The notes below the pieces were generated by a model. It made no database searches. It had not been told where the DNA came from and saw only the letters and a list, made by a program, of their open reading frames with translations. Positions 46,061 to 56,008 of a stretch of DNA of 64,000 nt are shown one piece after another. Position numbers and translations under genes: made by a program. The stretch comes from Terramyces sp. JEL0728 (lineage: Eukaryota > Chytridiomycota > Chytridiomycetes > Rhizophydiales > Terramycetaceae): the NCBI GenBank assembly GCA_027603945.1, contig JADIIU010000061.1, positions 1 to 64,000 of the forward strand, read 5' to 3'. The first letter of the stretch is position 1, and the number at the start of each line of letters is the position of its first letter.

Positions 46061-47490
46061 TTATCTGCCCGCCATTACTTTATTATCCCTCCCATATTTC
46101 TCTTCCTTTGGTTTCCAAACAATATCAGGCAACCTAAGTTAGCTGACTGTTACTTGCGGCTCTTATCGTATCCTTTAAACAGCGACCGGAGTCTAGTTTG
46201 TGCTGCGTTGATCTTGTCTGACCGCGAACGTACACCGCCAATAACTGCCAGTAGGGCATTCTCTGTGTGAAGCTTCAATGGAGGTAATTTTACTGGCGTT
46301 ATGTTTACTGGGTCGGCTATAACTACGCTGGATATCATTGGATTATTAGATTTCAACATTTTTGTCTCTGACCTGGCTTTGAGCTTTTGATGGGTGTCAT
46401 CTGGATGACTATCAAGGGTTGAAAACTGACTTACAAAATATGGGTTTACTGCAGACATTACATGAGGATTGGATACTCCAACCACATCTCGTTTGGTCTG
46501 TGGTAAAGCAGCACGGCTGAATGTTCCATTTGTGGGTTCTATTTTTGCTTCCCTCTCCAAGTCGTCTGTGATTGTGAGTATATTGCATCGATTAGGGAAA
46601 GATTTTGCAATCGGCTGAGGATTTTCGGCCTTTGGCTGATAAAGCAAACTTGGATGCTGGTGGTGTCGAGACAATTTCAAGAATTCGTCATGATCAATTT
46701 CATGGAATTTTGGTGGAATTGTCTCGACATTCTCTTCAAGCAAGAAACTATCTTGTATATCTATTCCATCTGATAAAGCTGGCGGCAAATGAACTGGAGG
46801 GGAAGCTGCCTCAAAGGGTTCCAGGTAGTATGGGCCCTTCTTTTTTTCGGGTTTCGGTGTTGCACTTCGAACTGTCATCGCATGTTCATTCCTAGCCCGC
46901 AAGAATGCCGGTTTGACTTTTAATACTTTTTTCAAAAGCCTACTTTCTGTAATAGTCTGATAAACTGGCCGGCGAATTTTGACAGGCGGTGGTGTTTTTG
47001 GCAACTCTGGCGCTTTGGCTTTACTATAGTCATAAGTCCGTTGCTTTCTTTCTCCTAAATAAGATTTCCGGAGTATATTTTTGAACACAACATCTGCACC
47101 GATATCTCCAAACCGAGATGCCAAATTTCTGAATAATATTGCGGCATTTTCATCCACAACACCTCGAAGCCTCCTATCTCCTGCTTTTCTGAATTGATAT
47201 TCTGCATCTTCGTCGTTAATCATGTCTATTATATCATCAGTGTCAGACTCAATCTCGCTGTCTTCAGTGTCTTCGATCCATTCATCTACTTTTGGTATTT
47301 CTTTAGGATTGCTTTCCGAGTATAAAACTGCTGGATATGAAGTCGTCTGTTTAATAGCATTAGGCGGCATCTTCTTTAATACTAGCAATTCCGAATCCGA
47401 CGCAGATTTGATTAACGGTGGATGGTTTTCCAATTTTGAATCATATATTTCTTCGAATGAAGCTGATTTTTTCAGATTGTATTCACTCAT
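46061..47490 (-). CDS. Disordered acidic/basic protein of unknown family
   Basis: 469 aa with one 20-nt intron (46134-46153) that adds a 30-residue C-terminal exon. The sequence begins MSEYNLKKSASFEEIYDSK. An acidic stretch (EDTEDSEIESDTDDIID) lies near residue 75. The region around residues 105-145 (GVVDENAAILFRNLASRFGD, VVFKNILRKSYLG) is the only part that looks folded. The rest is proline- and basic-rich with PPPVKIRRP and LPPLKLH. I do not recognise a family. The 3' exon reads LPDIVWKPKEEKYGRDNKV, which is clearly coding. The stop codon faces the ornithine acetyltransferase stop 29 bp away. Confidence 0.82.
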
Positions 47491-47831
47491 TTTACGGTGA
47501 ACTTTATCAAGCCAGTTTGACGTGGATGTTGAAAGGTGGCAATTGCAGACCTAATTTTAAATTAGAAATATATATTTACAGACATCGAGAATCAAATTGT
47601 AAACTCTATTACCGCCAATTTCATTCAAACCGACAGTCTTGCTATGTAACTGAATATCCAGCACATACATCGTATTGAGCAGCAACGCTCCAAGAGTGCA
47701 TTTTTTGTAGATTCCCACCGATTGATAGAACTAGACCTTTAATCTAAAGTAATTGCGATTGAAAGTATGCCTCTCAGATTATCCGAGATGTCCAGTCACC
47801 ATATAATTTTCAATTTTTTTATCAAAACTTA
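47491..47831. other. Intergenic region, no confident gene
   Basis: This 341-bp stretch separates two divergent genes. A minus-strand reading from an ATG at 47701 can be joined across a 19-nt GT...AG (about 47650-47668) to give 41 codons ending at 47557, or, across a second 29-nt gap, 48 codons ending at 47507. The second gap is longer than any intron in the window, and neither version resembles a known protein. I treat it as promoter sequence. Poly(T)/AT-rich runs lie just before the PPR start. Confidence 0.35.
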
Positions 47832-49871
47832 ATGCTAAAAATTAGAATACCATGCAGGAAGATCCATTCTTGTCTCTCACATCTCAATAAAACACCGCAA
47901 GCTCGATGCGATGCAGAAAATACCAAAACCAGTGGAGATATTTCATTGCCTTCAATGCTGGCCAAATCTAGAAAAACAATTGCACAAACAAATAAACAAT
48001 TAGCGTCAAAACATAGTAATATATCACAGGAGACGATCAAATCCGTGCCAAATACCTCCGAGCCAAAGTTTAAACCGGAAATAGATACCCAGGGAAATTT
48101 ATTGAAATATTTAAAAACCAATCCAAAGAATGGGTATGTTATAGAGATATTCAAATCGCCTATAATGGATATGAATGTGTTCAAGGCTATCATATCGATT
48201 ATTATGGATCCGCAACGACACTCATTACTGCAACGACTACTGAAAATCAAACCAACAAACCCCCAAATCTCTACTTTATGGGGGATAATTGCCTCGCGAT
48301 GGATTCTGTGGGATTCACCTCCCAAGTGTTACTCTCTTACACAAATATTTAAAGGACACTTGAATTTAATTAAACCAGAAGCTTGGATTCAGCAATTAGA
48401 TCACCAAAATAGTAGAGAATGTGCAAGTACTATCCACCAGTTGAAGCAAGCCGATGTATTGACTGTGGAAGTATGCCTTAAAGCGATGGAGATAGTTTGC
48501 TTGACAACAGATAGAAAATCAATGAATTCAGTTTGGGCCCTACTCTCAACATTCCATTTGAATGAGTACTATGCCAATAGAACTATTTTTGCACTGTGCA
48601 ATGCCAATGATGTCGACAAAGCAATGCGACTGGTAGAGAAATACGGAAAGAGACTAAACCAAAGTGCTCTGATACAAGTAGTGTTCATGCTATTGAAGAG
48701 AAAAATGGAATTACTTGCGGAGCAATTGGTGCCGCTATTAGACGGAACTGACAAACGTACGCAAAATGTAATCCTTAATATTTACTCCCGGACCAATTTT
48801 GGCAAGATGATGCAGCATTTCAACAAAATGGAAAAAGATGTTGTAAGTTTAGGAACAGTTTTGAATGCGAATGGAAACGAGATGAATATTGACAGGATGT
48901 TGAAAACATACAGGGAAAACCATCATTTAAAATCTGAAGTAATACTAAATCTGCTGTGTCGTAATCTTTCTAGTAGAGGCTATATTTCGCAAGTCAAAGA
49001 AATAATGAAAGATTTTGTACAAGCAGGAGTTGCTCCAACAGAACATACGATATCGATATTGATGCAAGGGTTTCACCAAAGTAAACACAACCAAGAAGAA
49101 TACATCGAGCAGCTAATCCATACTCACAAGGTTAGGAAAGGTGAATTATACTATGTAACTTTGCTGCAGATGTATTCTGATGGAAACCCACGACTGCTGC
49201 AAGTAATGGAACAAATGTCGGCCGCCAAAGTCAAACCACAATATTTATCACTAGTCAATATACTCAAAGGGGCAACTGCCTTGAAACAATGGGATATTGT
49301 TAATCATACCATTACCCAACTTTACAAGTATAAGATATCCCAGAAGCACCTGATTTTATTTTTTAAAGCTGCAAAGGGATCTAAAGATTTAAATATCGTC
49401 CAGCAAATAATGCGGTACATTAAAAAATCAAGGCATCGGATGGATATTGAAATGTATGAACATGCTTTGGATTGCTATGCAAATCAGCCTCAAATTATTC
49501 CAGATATCTTGACAACCATCCTGGCTGATTTCACTCCTACCGACCATATTTTTAATTATTTATTGGACTATGATTTCAAGTGCGATTACAAGAATGTTCG
49601 ACTGAAACAGCAGACTTTTCAGAAACTCTTGCGCAAACTAGAATCTGGCCATTTAACAGCATTTATAGACTACAAGCGGCAGTATCAGCCTACTGCCGAC
49701 GACTACTCGGCTGTAATGAAGGCGGTGGAAGGAGACGATCTTGTCCAGGTAGTGGAATTCTTTATAGAGTCGGATTTGGAACCAACGCCAGAAATCAAGG
49801 AGCAAATACTACGTTTAAAAGATATCAAGGAACTGGAAAGTATCATTACACTGTATAACGAAATAAATTAA
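47832..49871 (+). CDS. Pentatricopeptide-repeat protein, probably mitochondrial
   Basis: 679 aa, intronless. The N-terminus (MLKIRIPCRKIHSCLSHL) is basic and amphipathic, as in a mitochondrial targeting sequence. From about residue 200 onward, repeated 31-37-residue helical hairpins are visible, including NRTIFALCNANDVDKAMRLV, SEVILNLLCRNLSSRGYISQ, and APTEHTISILMQGFHQ, the pattern of degenerate PPR motifs. Such proteins bind mitochondrial RNA for processing, stability or translation. The closest named relative is not clear. It is one of the long intronless genes here, which may reflect retroposition or simple intron loss. Confidence 0.85.
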   Translation: MLKIRIPCRKIHSCLSHLNKTPQARCDAENTKTSGDISLPSMLAKSRKTIAQTNKQLASKHSNISQETIKSVPNTSEPKFKPEIDTQGNLLKYLKTNPKNGYVIEIFKSPIMDMNVFKAIISIIMDPQRHSLLQRLLKIKPTNPQISTLWGIIASRWILWDSPPKCYSLTQIFKGHLNLIKPEAWIQQLDHQNSRECASTIHQLKQADVLTVEVCLKAMEIVCLTTDRKSMNSVWALLSTFHLNEYYANRTIFALCNANDVDKAMRLVEKYGKRLNQSALIQVVFMLLKRKMELLAEQLVPLLDGTDKRTQNVILNIYSRTNFGKMMQHFNKMEKDVVSLGTVLNANGNEMNIDRMLKTYRENHHLKSEVILNLLCRNLSSRGYISQVKEIMKDFVQAGVAPTEHTISILMQGFHQSKHNQEEYIEQLIHTHKVRKGELYYVTLLQMYSDGNPRLLQVMEQMSAAKVKPQYLSLVNILKGATALKQWDIVNHTITQLYKYKISQKHLILFFKAAKGSKDLNIVQQIMRYIKKSRHRMDIEMYEHALDCYANQPQIIPDILTTILADFTPTDHIFNYLLDYDFKCDYKNVRLKQQTFQKLLRKLESGHLTAFIDYKRQYQPTADDYSAVMKAVEGDDLVQVVEFFIESDLEPTPEIKEQILRLKDIKELESIITLYNEIN

Positions 49872-49933
49872 ACATGCATCTCGATTTGTAAGATCAAGGC
49901 TTGCTTTAAATTCTCTGCCATTATTCCAAATTC

Positions 49934-50215
49934 TTATATTAGTTTTTTCAAGATTTGCTTCCATTCAAATTTCTTTGGCGGATTCTTGCTTTCAACAAAC
50001 TTGATATTGTTCTGATTGTAAATAGAAAGAGGAAGGATTGTGACAACAAATGTAATCACAGTTCCAATTGCGTATGTTGTCATGCAAAATAGCATATCCT
50101 GTACAAAGTGACCTACTAGAGCAGAGACGACAACATTCGCTGTCAAGAGAATATAAGTATTTTGTAATGCTAGTTTCTGACCCTTGAAGTCTATCTCTCC
50201 ACCTTGTAAAAACAT
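49934..50215 (-). CDS. SPC1: Signal peptidase complex subunit 1 (SPC12)
   Basis: 93 aa, intronless. The family core DFKGQKLALQ appears near residue 10, then two transmembrane segments (YILLTANVVVSALVGHFVQ and FCMTTYAIGTVITFVVTILPLS), then a basic tail. This small ER protein sits beside the Sec11 catalytic subunit and shapes substrate choice of signal peptidase. Length and hairpin topology agree with the family (about 95-110 aa). Stop at 49934 faces the PPR stop 62 bp away. Confidence 0.88.
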   Translation of the reverse strand: MFLQGGEIDFKGQKLALQNTYILLTANVVVSALVGHFVQDMLFCMTTYAIGTVITFVVTILPLSIYNQNNIKFVESKNPPKKFEWKQILKKLI

Positions 50216-50498
50216 GGACTGGTGTTAGTGAGATTTACCATTTTGATTGCTTTTTTTGAAAACCTCTTTCACTGCTTGACTGGAATTGGAAAGAGCCAAA
50301 GAACAAGGATTATTCGTACGATTCGATTGTTATGGATATCAACCATTCCTGCGAGCCGATTCCACAATTCCACAATTGAGCTGAAACTATTTTATTTTGG
50401 ATTATCTCTATTCGTGGCAGCGAGATTATTTATCAGCACCGTGTATGGTCAAAAGTATTGATTAACAAGTCCGAACAATTTTTGATCTTCAATCTGCA
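50216..50498. other. Divergent promoter region of SPC1 and RFC3
   Basis: This 283-bp gap contains a plus-strand open frame (50222-50461) of 79 codons with a hydrophobic end, but it has no ATG and no splice site that would provide one. It probably holds the promoters of both flanking genes. No recognised sequence element stands out. Confidence 0.4.
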
Positions 50499-51549
50499 AT
50501 GTCCTCACTTCCATGGGTTGAAAAATATCGTCCAGCTTCACTCGATGATCTAGTATCGCACAAAGATATTATATCTACCATTACCACATTCATGGATCAA
50601 GATAAACTGCCGCATTTGCTGTTGTATGGACCGCCAGGTATTATTATTTTAACAATAGGTACGGGCAAGACATCAACTATCCTTGCGTGGTAAATTATAC
50701 TAATGTCAGCGCTAGAACTTTATATGGGAACAATTTCAAACCCAAAGTGCTGGAATTGAATGCATCTGATGATCGTGGGATAGATGCCGTCAGAGAACAA
50801 ATCAAAACATTTGCGTCTTCAAGGATTACTACTTGGGAAAAGACTTCAAGAGCAGTCCCTTACAAATTGATTATCCTTGATGAAGCAGATGCATTAACTC
50901 AGCAAGCCCAAAATGCACTGCGAAGAGTTATTGAGCAGTACACCAAAACTACAAGATTCTGTTTGATTTGTAATTACGTCAACAAGATTATTCCTGCTCT
51001 ACAATCCAGATGTACCCGTTTCAGATTTGCACCGTTGGAAATTGATCAGATTGACAATAGACTTCAAATCGTATTAGATGCGGAAGGCGTCAACATTACA
51101 AGTGGTGGAAAGGAAGCCTTGTTGGAGCTGTCTAAGGGCGATATGCGAAAAGCTCTCAACATCTTGCAGTCTTGCCATGCAGCGAATGATTTGATTGACC
51201 AAGACGCAATTTATCAAACTACAGGCTCTCCACATCCGTCTGATATTAAACAAATTGTTGATTGGCTACTCAATTCGGATTTTACCGAATCTTATTCCAG
51301 TATACTTGTCCTAACATAGACATTTGCCAGCTACAAGTGGAAAAGGGATTGGCCGTCAGCGATATTTTGACGCATATTTTCCGGTTGGTCAGTGGGTTAG
51401 ATATGCCTCAAAAAAGCCGGATTTATCTGATTCAAGAATTGGCAGATATAGAATACAATTTGTCTGTTGGCTGTTCGGACAAGATTCAACTGAGCGCTCT
51501 AGTAGGTGCTTTCAAGAATAGTATTGATATGACTCTTGTACTTCGCTAA
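50499..51549 (+). CDS. RFC3: Replication factor C small subunit, Rfc3 type (human RFC5)
   Basis: 329 aa; introns at 50638-50658 (21 nt), 50690-50709 (20) and 51300-51319 (20). An AAA+ ATPase of the PCNA clamp loader. Landmarks are LPWVEKYRPASLDDLVSHKD, Walker A GPPGTGKTST, restored only if the 21-nt intron inside it is removed, ELNASDDRGID, Walker B LIILDEADALT, and the SRC motif QSRCTRFRF. The first intron is open in frame, so an ORF-only reading would break Walker A with seven extra residues. It is a partner of CTF18 (58835-61856) in the alternative clamp loader Ctf18-RFC. Confidence 0.96.
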
Positions 51550-51629
51550 ATAAACGAGTTCCCATTTTCGCGTTTCGGTGAAGCCTCAGCTTTGGCTCGT
51601 TTCATGAAATTTCTCACTCCAAAACACAC

Positions 51630-53134
51630 ATGGAGGAACTAAAGTGCGACCAGTGTGATAAGCAAGCGCACTTCATGTGCTCATTGTGCAACAGCAGCAA
51701 ATACTGCTCAACTGATTGCCAAAAACTGGACTGGCCAGAGCACAGGAAAACCTGTCCTGAATACCTTCGACGAATGCAGGAACCAGAACCAGAGGAAACC
51801 GAAGAAGAGAAAATACAGAATATAAAGTTTTATGTAGGACAATTATATACCATCCTTAAACCAGTAACATTAACCATATTAACCTCCATTTTGTGGGTGA
51901 AACTCAATAACCCTTCAACTCCATATTTTGCGACTAATGAAATGTAATTTTAAACTAATGCAGTCCTCGACAAGCTGCCTCTGTTGGAACTTCATTTGGG
52001 ACGTCTGGAAATTCATCTTCGGATAATCAGCAATCTTTGATAATTGCTGGCATTATTATGGGACAAATTGTAGTGGCGACTGTTGTTATGGCATGTTTGT
52101 TTAGATATGGACAAGTCAAAATTATATACGGGATTCTTGGAGTGCTAATTTTGATGTTACTTGGATTATTTGGATACCAATTGGCACTTATGCTGCTGAC
52201 TATTTCCAATATTCCATTTGACTGGATTAGTTTTGTATTTTGTTTGTGGAATTTTGTTGCAGTTGGCCTCGCTTCTATTTTCTGGAAAGGTCCTCAGTTA
52301 CTGCAGCAAGGCTATCTGGTATTGATGTCATCAATGATGGCATTCTCCCTATCGAGCTTACCTGCTCTGGTAACTTGGATTTTACTTGGTTTCTTGGCTG
52401 TTTGGGACTTGATTGCGGTTCTATGTCCCTATGGCCCTCTTAGAATCATGCTGGAGTCTGCACAAAAGAACAATACTGAATTGCCTGCCGCGTTGATCTA
52501 CTCGGCCATGGTTTGGGTCGGTATGGCTTCTCCACCAAGTCCTCGGCATCCACTTTCTACCCCTGCTCAAATATCCCCGCTAGACTTGCCTGAAGCATTG
52601 GATGTGGATGAAATCATTCAAGAAAAACCCAAAGTCGCAGTTGTGGATCCCTCTAAAGAATTGCAAAACGATATTCCAGCGTCCGACCTTTCCAAAGACA
52701 ACGCTAATGATGTGACTGATAATTTGGAAACCAAGCGATTGACTTCTGAAATCGAAATGACAGAGCTAAACAGAGATGGACAAGTAGTAGAACAGGAGGA
52801 GGAAGATGACGAAGAAACCGGACTCAAGCTAGGATTAGGCGATTTTGTGTTTTATTCTGTGCTGGTTGGAAGAGCTTCATTATATGATTGGATTACAACC
52901 ATTATTTCCATTTTGGCAGTACTTTCCGGTCTGGTTCTAACCATCTTTATCCTGGTTCTGAAAAGAAAACCTTTGCCTGCTCTTCCAATATCAATCTTTT
53001 TCGGGATTATCTTTTTCTTGGTTGCTTCATTGACTCTCTCCCCAATGATGACAGATTTAGTCGTAAGCAATGAAGTTGCACCAAGAGGGACTCTGAGTGC
53101 GGGACTGCTTGGAGAAGGGTTTGTGTATTTGTAA
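51630..53134 (+). CDS. PSEN: Presenilin with an N-terminal MYND zinc finger
   Basis: 494 aa with one 20-nt intron (51944-51963). Residues 6-42 are a complete MYND finger: C6-x2-C9-x7-C17-x2-C20-x5-C26-x3-C30-x7-H38-x3-C42. After an acidic linker the presenilin fold starts at about residue 68 (VGQLYTILKPVTLTILTSIL). The catalytic aspartates are D253 in AVWDLIAVLCPYGPLR and D398 in the GxGD motif LGLGDFVFYS; PALP is at 443-446. The loop between them (272-395) is acidic. Presenilin is the aspartyl protease core of gamma-secretase and also acts in ER calcium and trafficking. MYND and first membrane helix share one exon, so the fusion is not a splice artefact. I know of no described MYND-presenilin. 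Confidence 0.93.
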
Positions 53135-53371
53135 TAGATATAGTATCTTGGTAATTTTATTGGTCAAACGACTAATCAGTCTTATGATTCATCTGAGGTT
53201 GAGCGCAGAAAGTTTGCACAGTTTGGTATAATTAGACTATCTTTAGCCCAAGTATCCACTACTCCGCGCTAGCACCCATTGGCAACACCTTTTTCATTAT
53301 CAGGATGCATTTCCTTTGCTCATTCCGCCAAATTTCACATGACTCAGCCTGGTCAGTAAGGAAAGTTTTCC

Positions 53372-53378
53372 TATAAAT
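53372..53378 (+). promoter_or_regulatory. TATA box of the RING-TerD gene
   Basis: TATAAAT lies 13 bp before the ATG at 53391, in the sequence CCTATAAATTTCGG. The very short distance implies a near-leaderless transcript or that an upstream start is used. Confidence 0.4.
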
Positions 53379-53390
53379 TTCGGCAGGAAA

Positions 53391-55922
53391 ATGGAGACAG
53401 ACATGGTTTTGAAACTAACAGAAATCCAAAAGTTTTACTTGAAGAATCGCCAAATTCTGATTCCTTCTGAAACTAAACCGATCAGTGATAAAGTCTTGAA
53501 GAATGCTGTAGATTTGTGCTTGTCTGTTGCTGGCGTTTCTCCAAAAATTCTCGCTCAATACCCAGAATTGGTTGGCGCACTTAAGGAATACCTTACCGTA
53601 AAGCACTCGCACGTCGCTAATATCGAGAATACCTACATGACCTCGTTGGCTCATGCATTGAATTCAGAAACAGATGATCTCGTTGGATATATGGAAAAGC
53701 TGTCTGTGTCCGACAAGGATGAAAGCTACAAGTTGTTTCTCAGGATAATGGAGATGATTTCTTCAATTCAAGAATGTGCAGTCTGCATGTGCAATGATGC
53801 CACCATCATCTTCCAATGCGGCCACTCTACTTGTTTATCGTGTTCACAAAGAGTACAGCAGTGTCCATTCTGCAGAGTAGCCATTGAACATAGACTAAAT
53901 GACAAGTCAACCGAAGAAGTAGTAGAAGCCAAGTTACCAAAGTTCAAGCTGGTAAAAGACCCAGAAACCTTCTTTGCTTCCAGGATTGCCGGTTTGCTCA
54001 AGAAGACTTCTAGTTTAGATGATATATCAAAGGTGGAAATTTCTTTACTTGCTGCGCAGAATCCAATGGCGGTATTAGATTTCTTTGATAACAATGGAAA
54101 CTACATCAAATCCGAAGAAACTTACTGCTATGTCTTGGGAAGCATATTCAAATCTCAAATTTTGGATCCTTCCAACACAAGGGCCACTGATGCTGCACTT
54201 TCATCCGACAAGCGTGGTTCCTGGACTTTTATAGAAAGAGATTTCGCCGATATCTTGCAGCAAAGAATCAATTCGCCAAACCGTTTAATCAGATTCATAT
54301 CTACAATTACTGGAGGAATGCCAACCACTGATGCAAAGCCAGAATTGAAGAAAGTAAGCCGTCCAATGATCAAGTGGATTGCAGGATGTTTGGACAGAAT
54401 GGATAGTGACAAGACGCAAGTGGAACTTCAAACTAGACTAGGGTTCTGGGCGTGGCTATTCAAGAAGATCCATATTGGAAGTAAGTTGTACAAAAAGTAC
54501 GCCAAGACTCAGGCATACGCACAAATGGTGCGTGGAAACATTCCGTTTGAAGTAAAGTTACCAATGGCAGTATTCCACGAATTGTTTAACGCCAAGGACA
54601 TTGGAATTTTTGAATTTCTACATAGCAGACCAGGTTTACTATTCAGATATCTCCGTGCCGTTTTAATCAATTACCACAAAGAAACAAAAACCCAATTTCG
54701 AAAGTTGTTGGAACCAATTTTCAAGCAATTTTCTGGCCCTCAATTGATCGAATCGGTTTACATCTTGGAAAAGACACCAAACCAAACCGGCACCAAGCCT
54801 TTCTACAAAGTCAAGGACGGCTCGTTCTTTGAAAAGAATGAAATCACCTCAAAGTTTCCAGATTTGAAGTTGCTGGAAATGGTTGTTTCAATGTTGAAGG
54901 CTGAATTGGCATCCAGAGATATCGCAAAGGAATTATGGGTAGATACTACTGTGTCGTGGGATTTGCAACATTTGAAGCGCGGAAGGCAAGGAAAGGTGCC
55001 AGAATGGGTTGACACGGTAAATGCTACTGGAGATAAGGTTATTTTGGACCGTGATAGCGATATCTTGTTGTTTATCCACTGGGTGCAAGAAGGTAGCGAC
55101 AGTGTGGATTTGGATTTGTCTGCTCTATTTTTCAATGAGGACAGCAAATACATTGGAACCTGTGATTTTACAACTCTTCAAAATAGTGGATGCACCCACT
55201 CTGGAGATTTGAGAGAGGCACCAGCACCAAATGGATCATCCGAGTACATCACTTTCAAGTTAAAGAATGTTTCTGCCGATGTTTCAAAGATAGTAATCCA
55301 GGTATACTCTTATTCCAAAGTGCATTTTGAAAAATTGCCAAGATGTTTGGTAGGCGTGGGCACTTTGGATTCTGGTGCAAAGGGTTTGGGGCCAAATGGC
55401 TGTCATGTTATTTCTGCTTGTTGTTTATTGGGTGCTTCTACTTCCAACATGTGTGGCTATATTGATACGAGAGAGAGTTCGTTGACCTTTATCAATTCGA
55501 ACCTGAAAGGCGACAGAGATGTGACTGCTGCCAGTGGTGGACACACAGCTTATAGTTTTATTGAAAAATTCCAAACTTGGGCAGATTCTCGTATTCCTCC
55601 AACTCTTGGGTTTGTAATCAACCATCTCTACTATGTGTTCACTACGGTCAGATTGGTCAAGGAGGAAGGAAGCTTCATTTTCAGAATTCGCAAGGGTGAA
55701 ACGAAGGGTGCATTCGTTGAACGACTGATTGCAGGAGCTGAATTTGACAAAGAATTCATAGCACAAGAAACCGATATGGAAGTCGAGGCAGCACCGGTTT
55801 TATACTTTGGAGCTAAACCAGTGGAATTGCCAGCTGGAAGTACTGTCATCTCCAACACTGACCCAAAACTTGAATCGGACGACTGTGTATGGACCAATGA
55901 CCCATATGCCTGCTTTGTATAA
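53391..55922 (+). CDS. RING-finger protein with C-terminal TerD-like domain
   Basis: 843 aa, intronless. A C3HC4 RING lies at about residues 129-163 (CAVCMCNDATIIFQCGHSTC, then CPFC). The large middle region is helical and unassigned. A TerD/TelA-like beta domain spans about 555-720 (VDLDLSALFFNED, and THSGDLREAPAPNGSSEYI), the family of bacterial tellurite/stress proteins that bind calcium. From memory the layout recalls a bacterial RING protein family (MXAN_6230/SCO0854). The fused enzyme is presumably a ubiquitin ligase, unproven. Its lack of introns among intron-rich genes fits recent acquisition or processing. AATAAA overlaps the stop. Confidence 0.85.
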   Translation: METDMVLKLTEIQKFYLKNRQILIPSETKPISDKVLKNAVDLCLSVAGVSPKILAQYPELVGALKEYLTVKHSHVANIENTYMTSLAHALNSETDDLVGYMEKLSVSDKDESYKLFLRIMEMISSIQECAVCMCNDATIIFQCGHSTCLSCSQRVQQCPFCRVAIEHRLNDKSTEEVVEAKLPKFKLVKDPETFFASRIAGLLKKTSSLDDISKVEISLLAAQNPMAVLDFFDNNGNYIKSEETYCYVLGSIFKSQILDPSNTRATDAALSSDKRGSWTFIERDFADILQQRINSPNRLIRFISTITGGMPTTDAKPELKKVSRPMIKWIAGCLDRMDSDKTQVELQTRLGFWAWLFKKIHIGSKLYKKYAKTQAYAQMVRGNIPFEVKLPMAVFHELFNAKDIGIFEFLHSRPGLLFRYLRAVLINYHKETKTQFRKLLEPIFKQFSGPQLIESVYILEKTPNQTGTKPFYKVKDGSFFEKNEITSKFPDLKLLEMVVSMLKAELASRDIAKELWVDTTVSWDLQHLKRGRQGKVPEWVDTVNATGDKVILDRDSDILLFIHWVQEGSDSVDLDLSALFFNEDSKYIGTCDFTTLQNSGCTHSGDLREAPAPNGSSEYITFKLKNVSADVSKIVIQVYSYSKVHFEKLPRCLVGVGTLDSGAKGLGPNGCHVISACCLLGASTSNMCGYIDTRESSLTFINSNLKGDRDVTAASGGHTAYSFIEKFQTWADSRIPPTLGFVINHLYYVFTTVRLVKEEGSFIFRIRKGETKGAFVERLIAGAEFDKEFIAQETDMEVEAAPVLYFGAKPVELPAGSTVISNTDPKLESDDCVWTNDPYACFV

Positions 55923-56008
55923 TAAAATTAGCGTTTTTGATGAATTAAATTGATCACGACACGAGTGGCGAATTGCTCAGCAGATGCTTCTTTTTCTACA
56001 AACAAGGA

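Noticed and set aside
47507..47701. Possible spliced small gene upstream of the disordered protein gene
   Set aside because: It needs a 29-nt intron, longer than any other here, and the product resembles no known protein.
50222..50461. 79-codon open frame between SPC1 and RFC3
   Set aside because: It has no ATG in frame and no splice site that could supply one.
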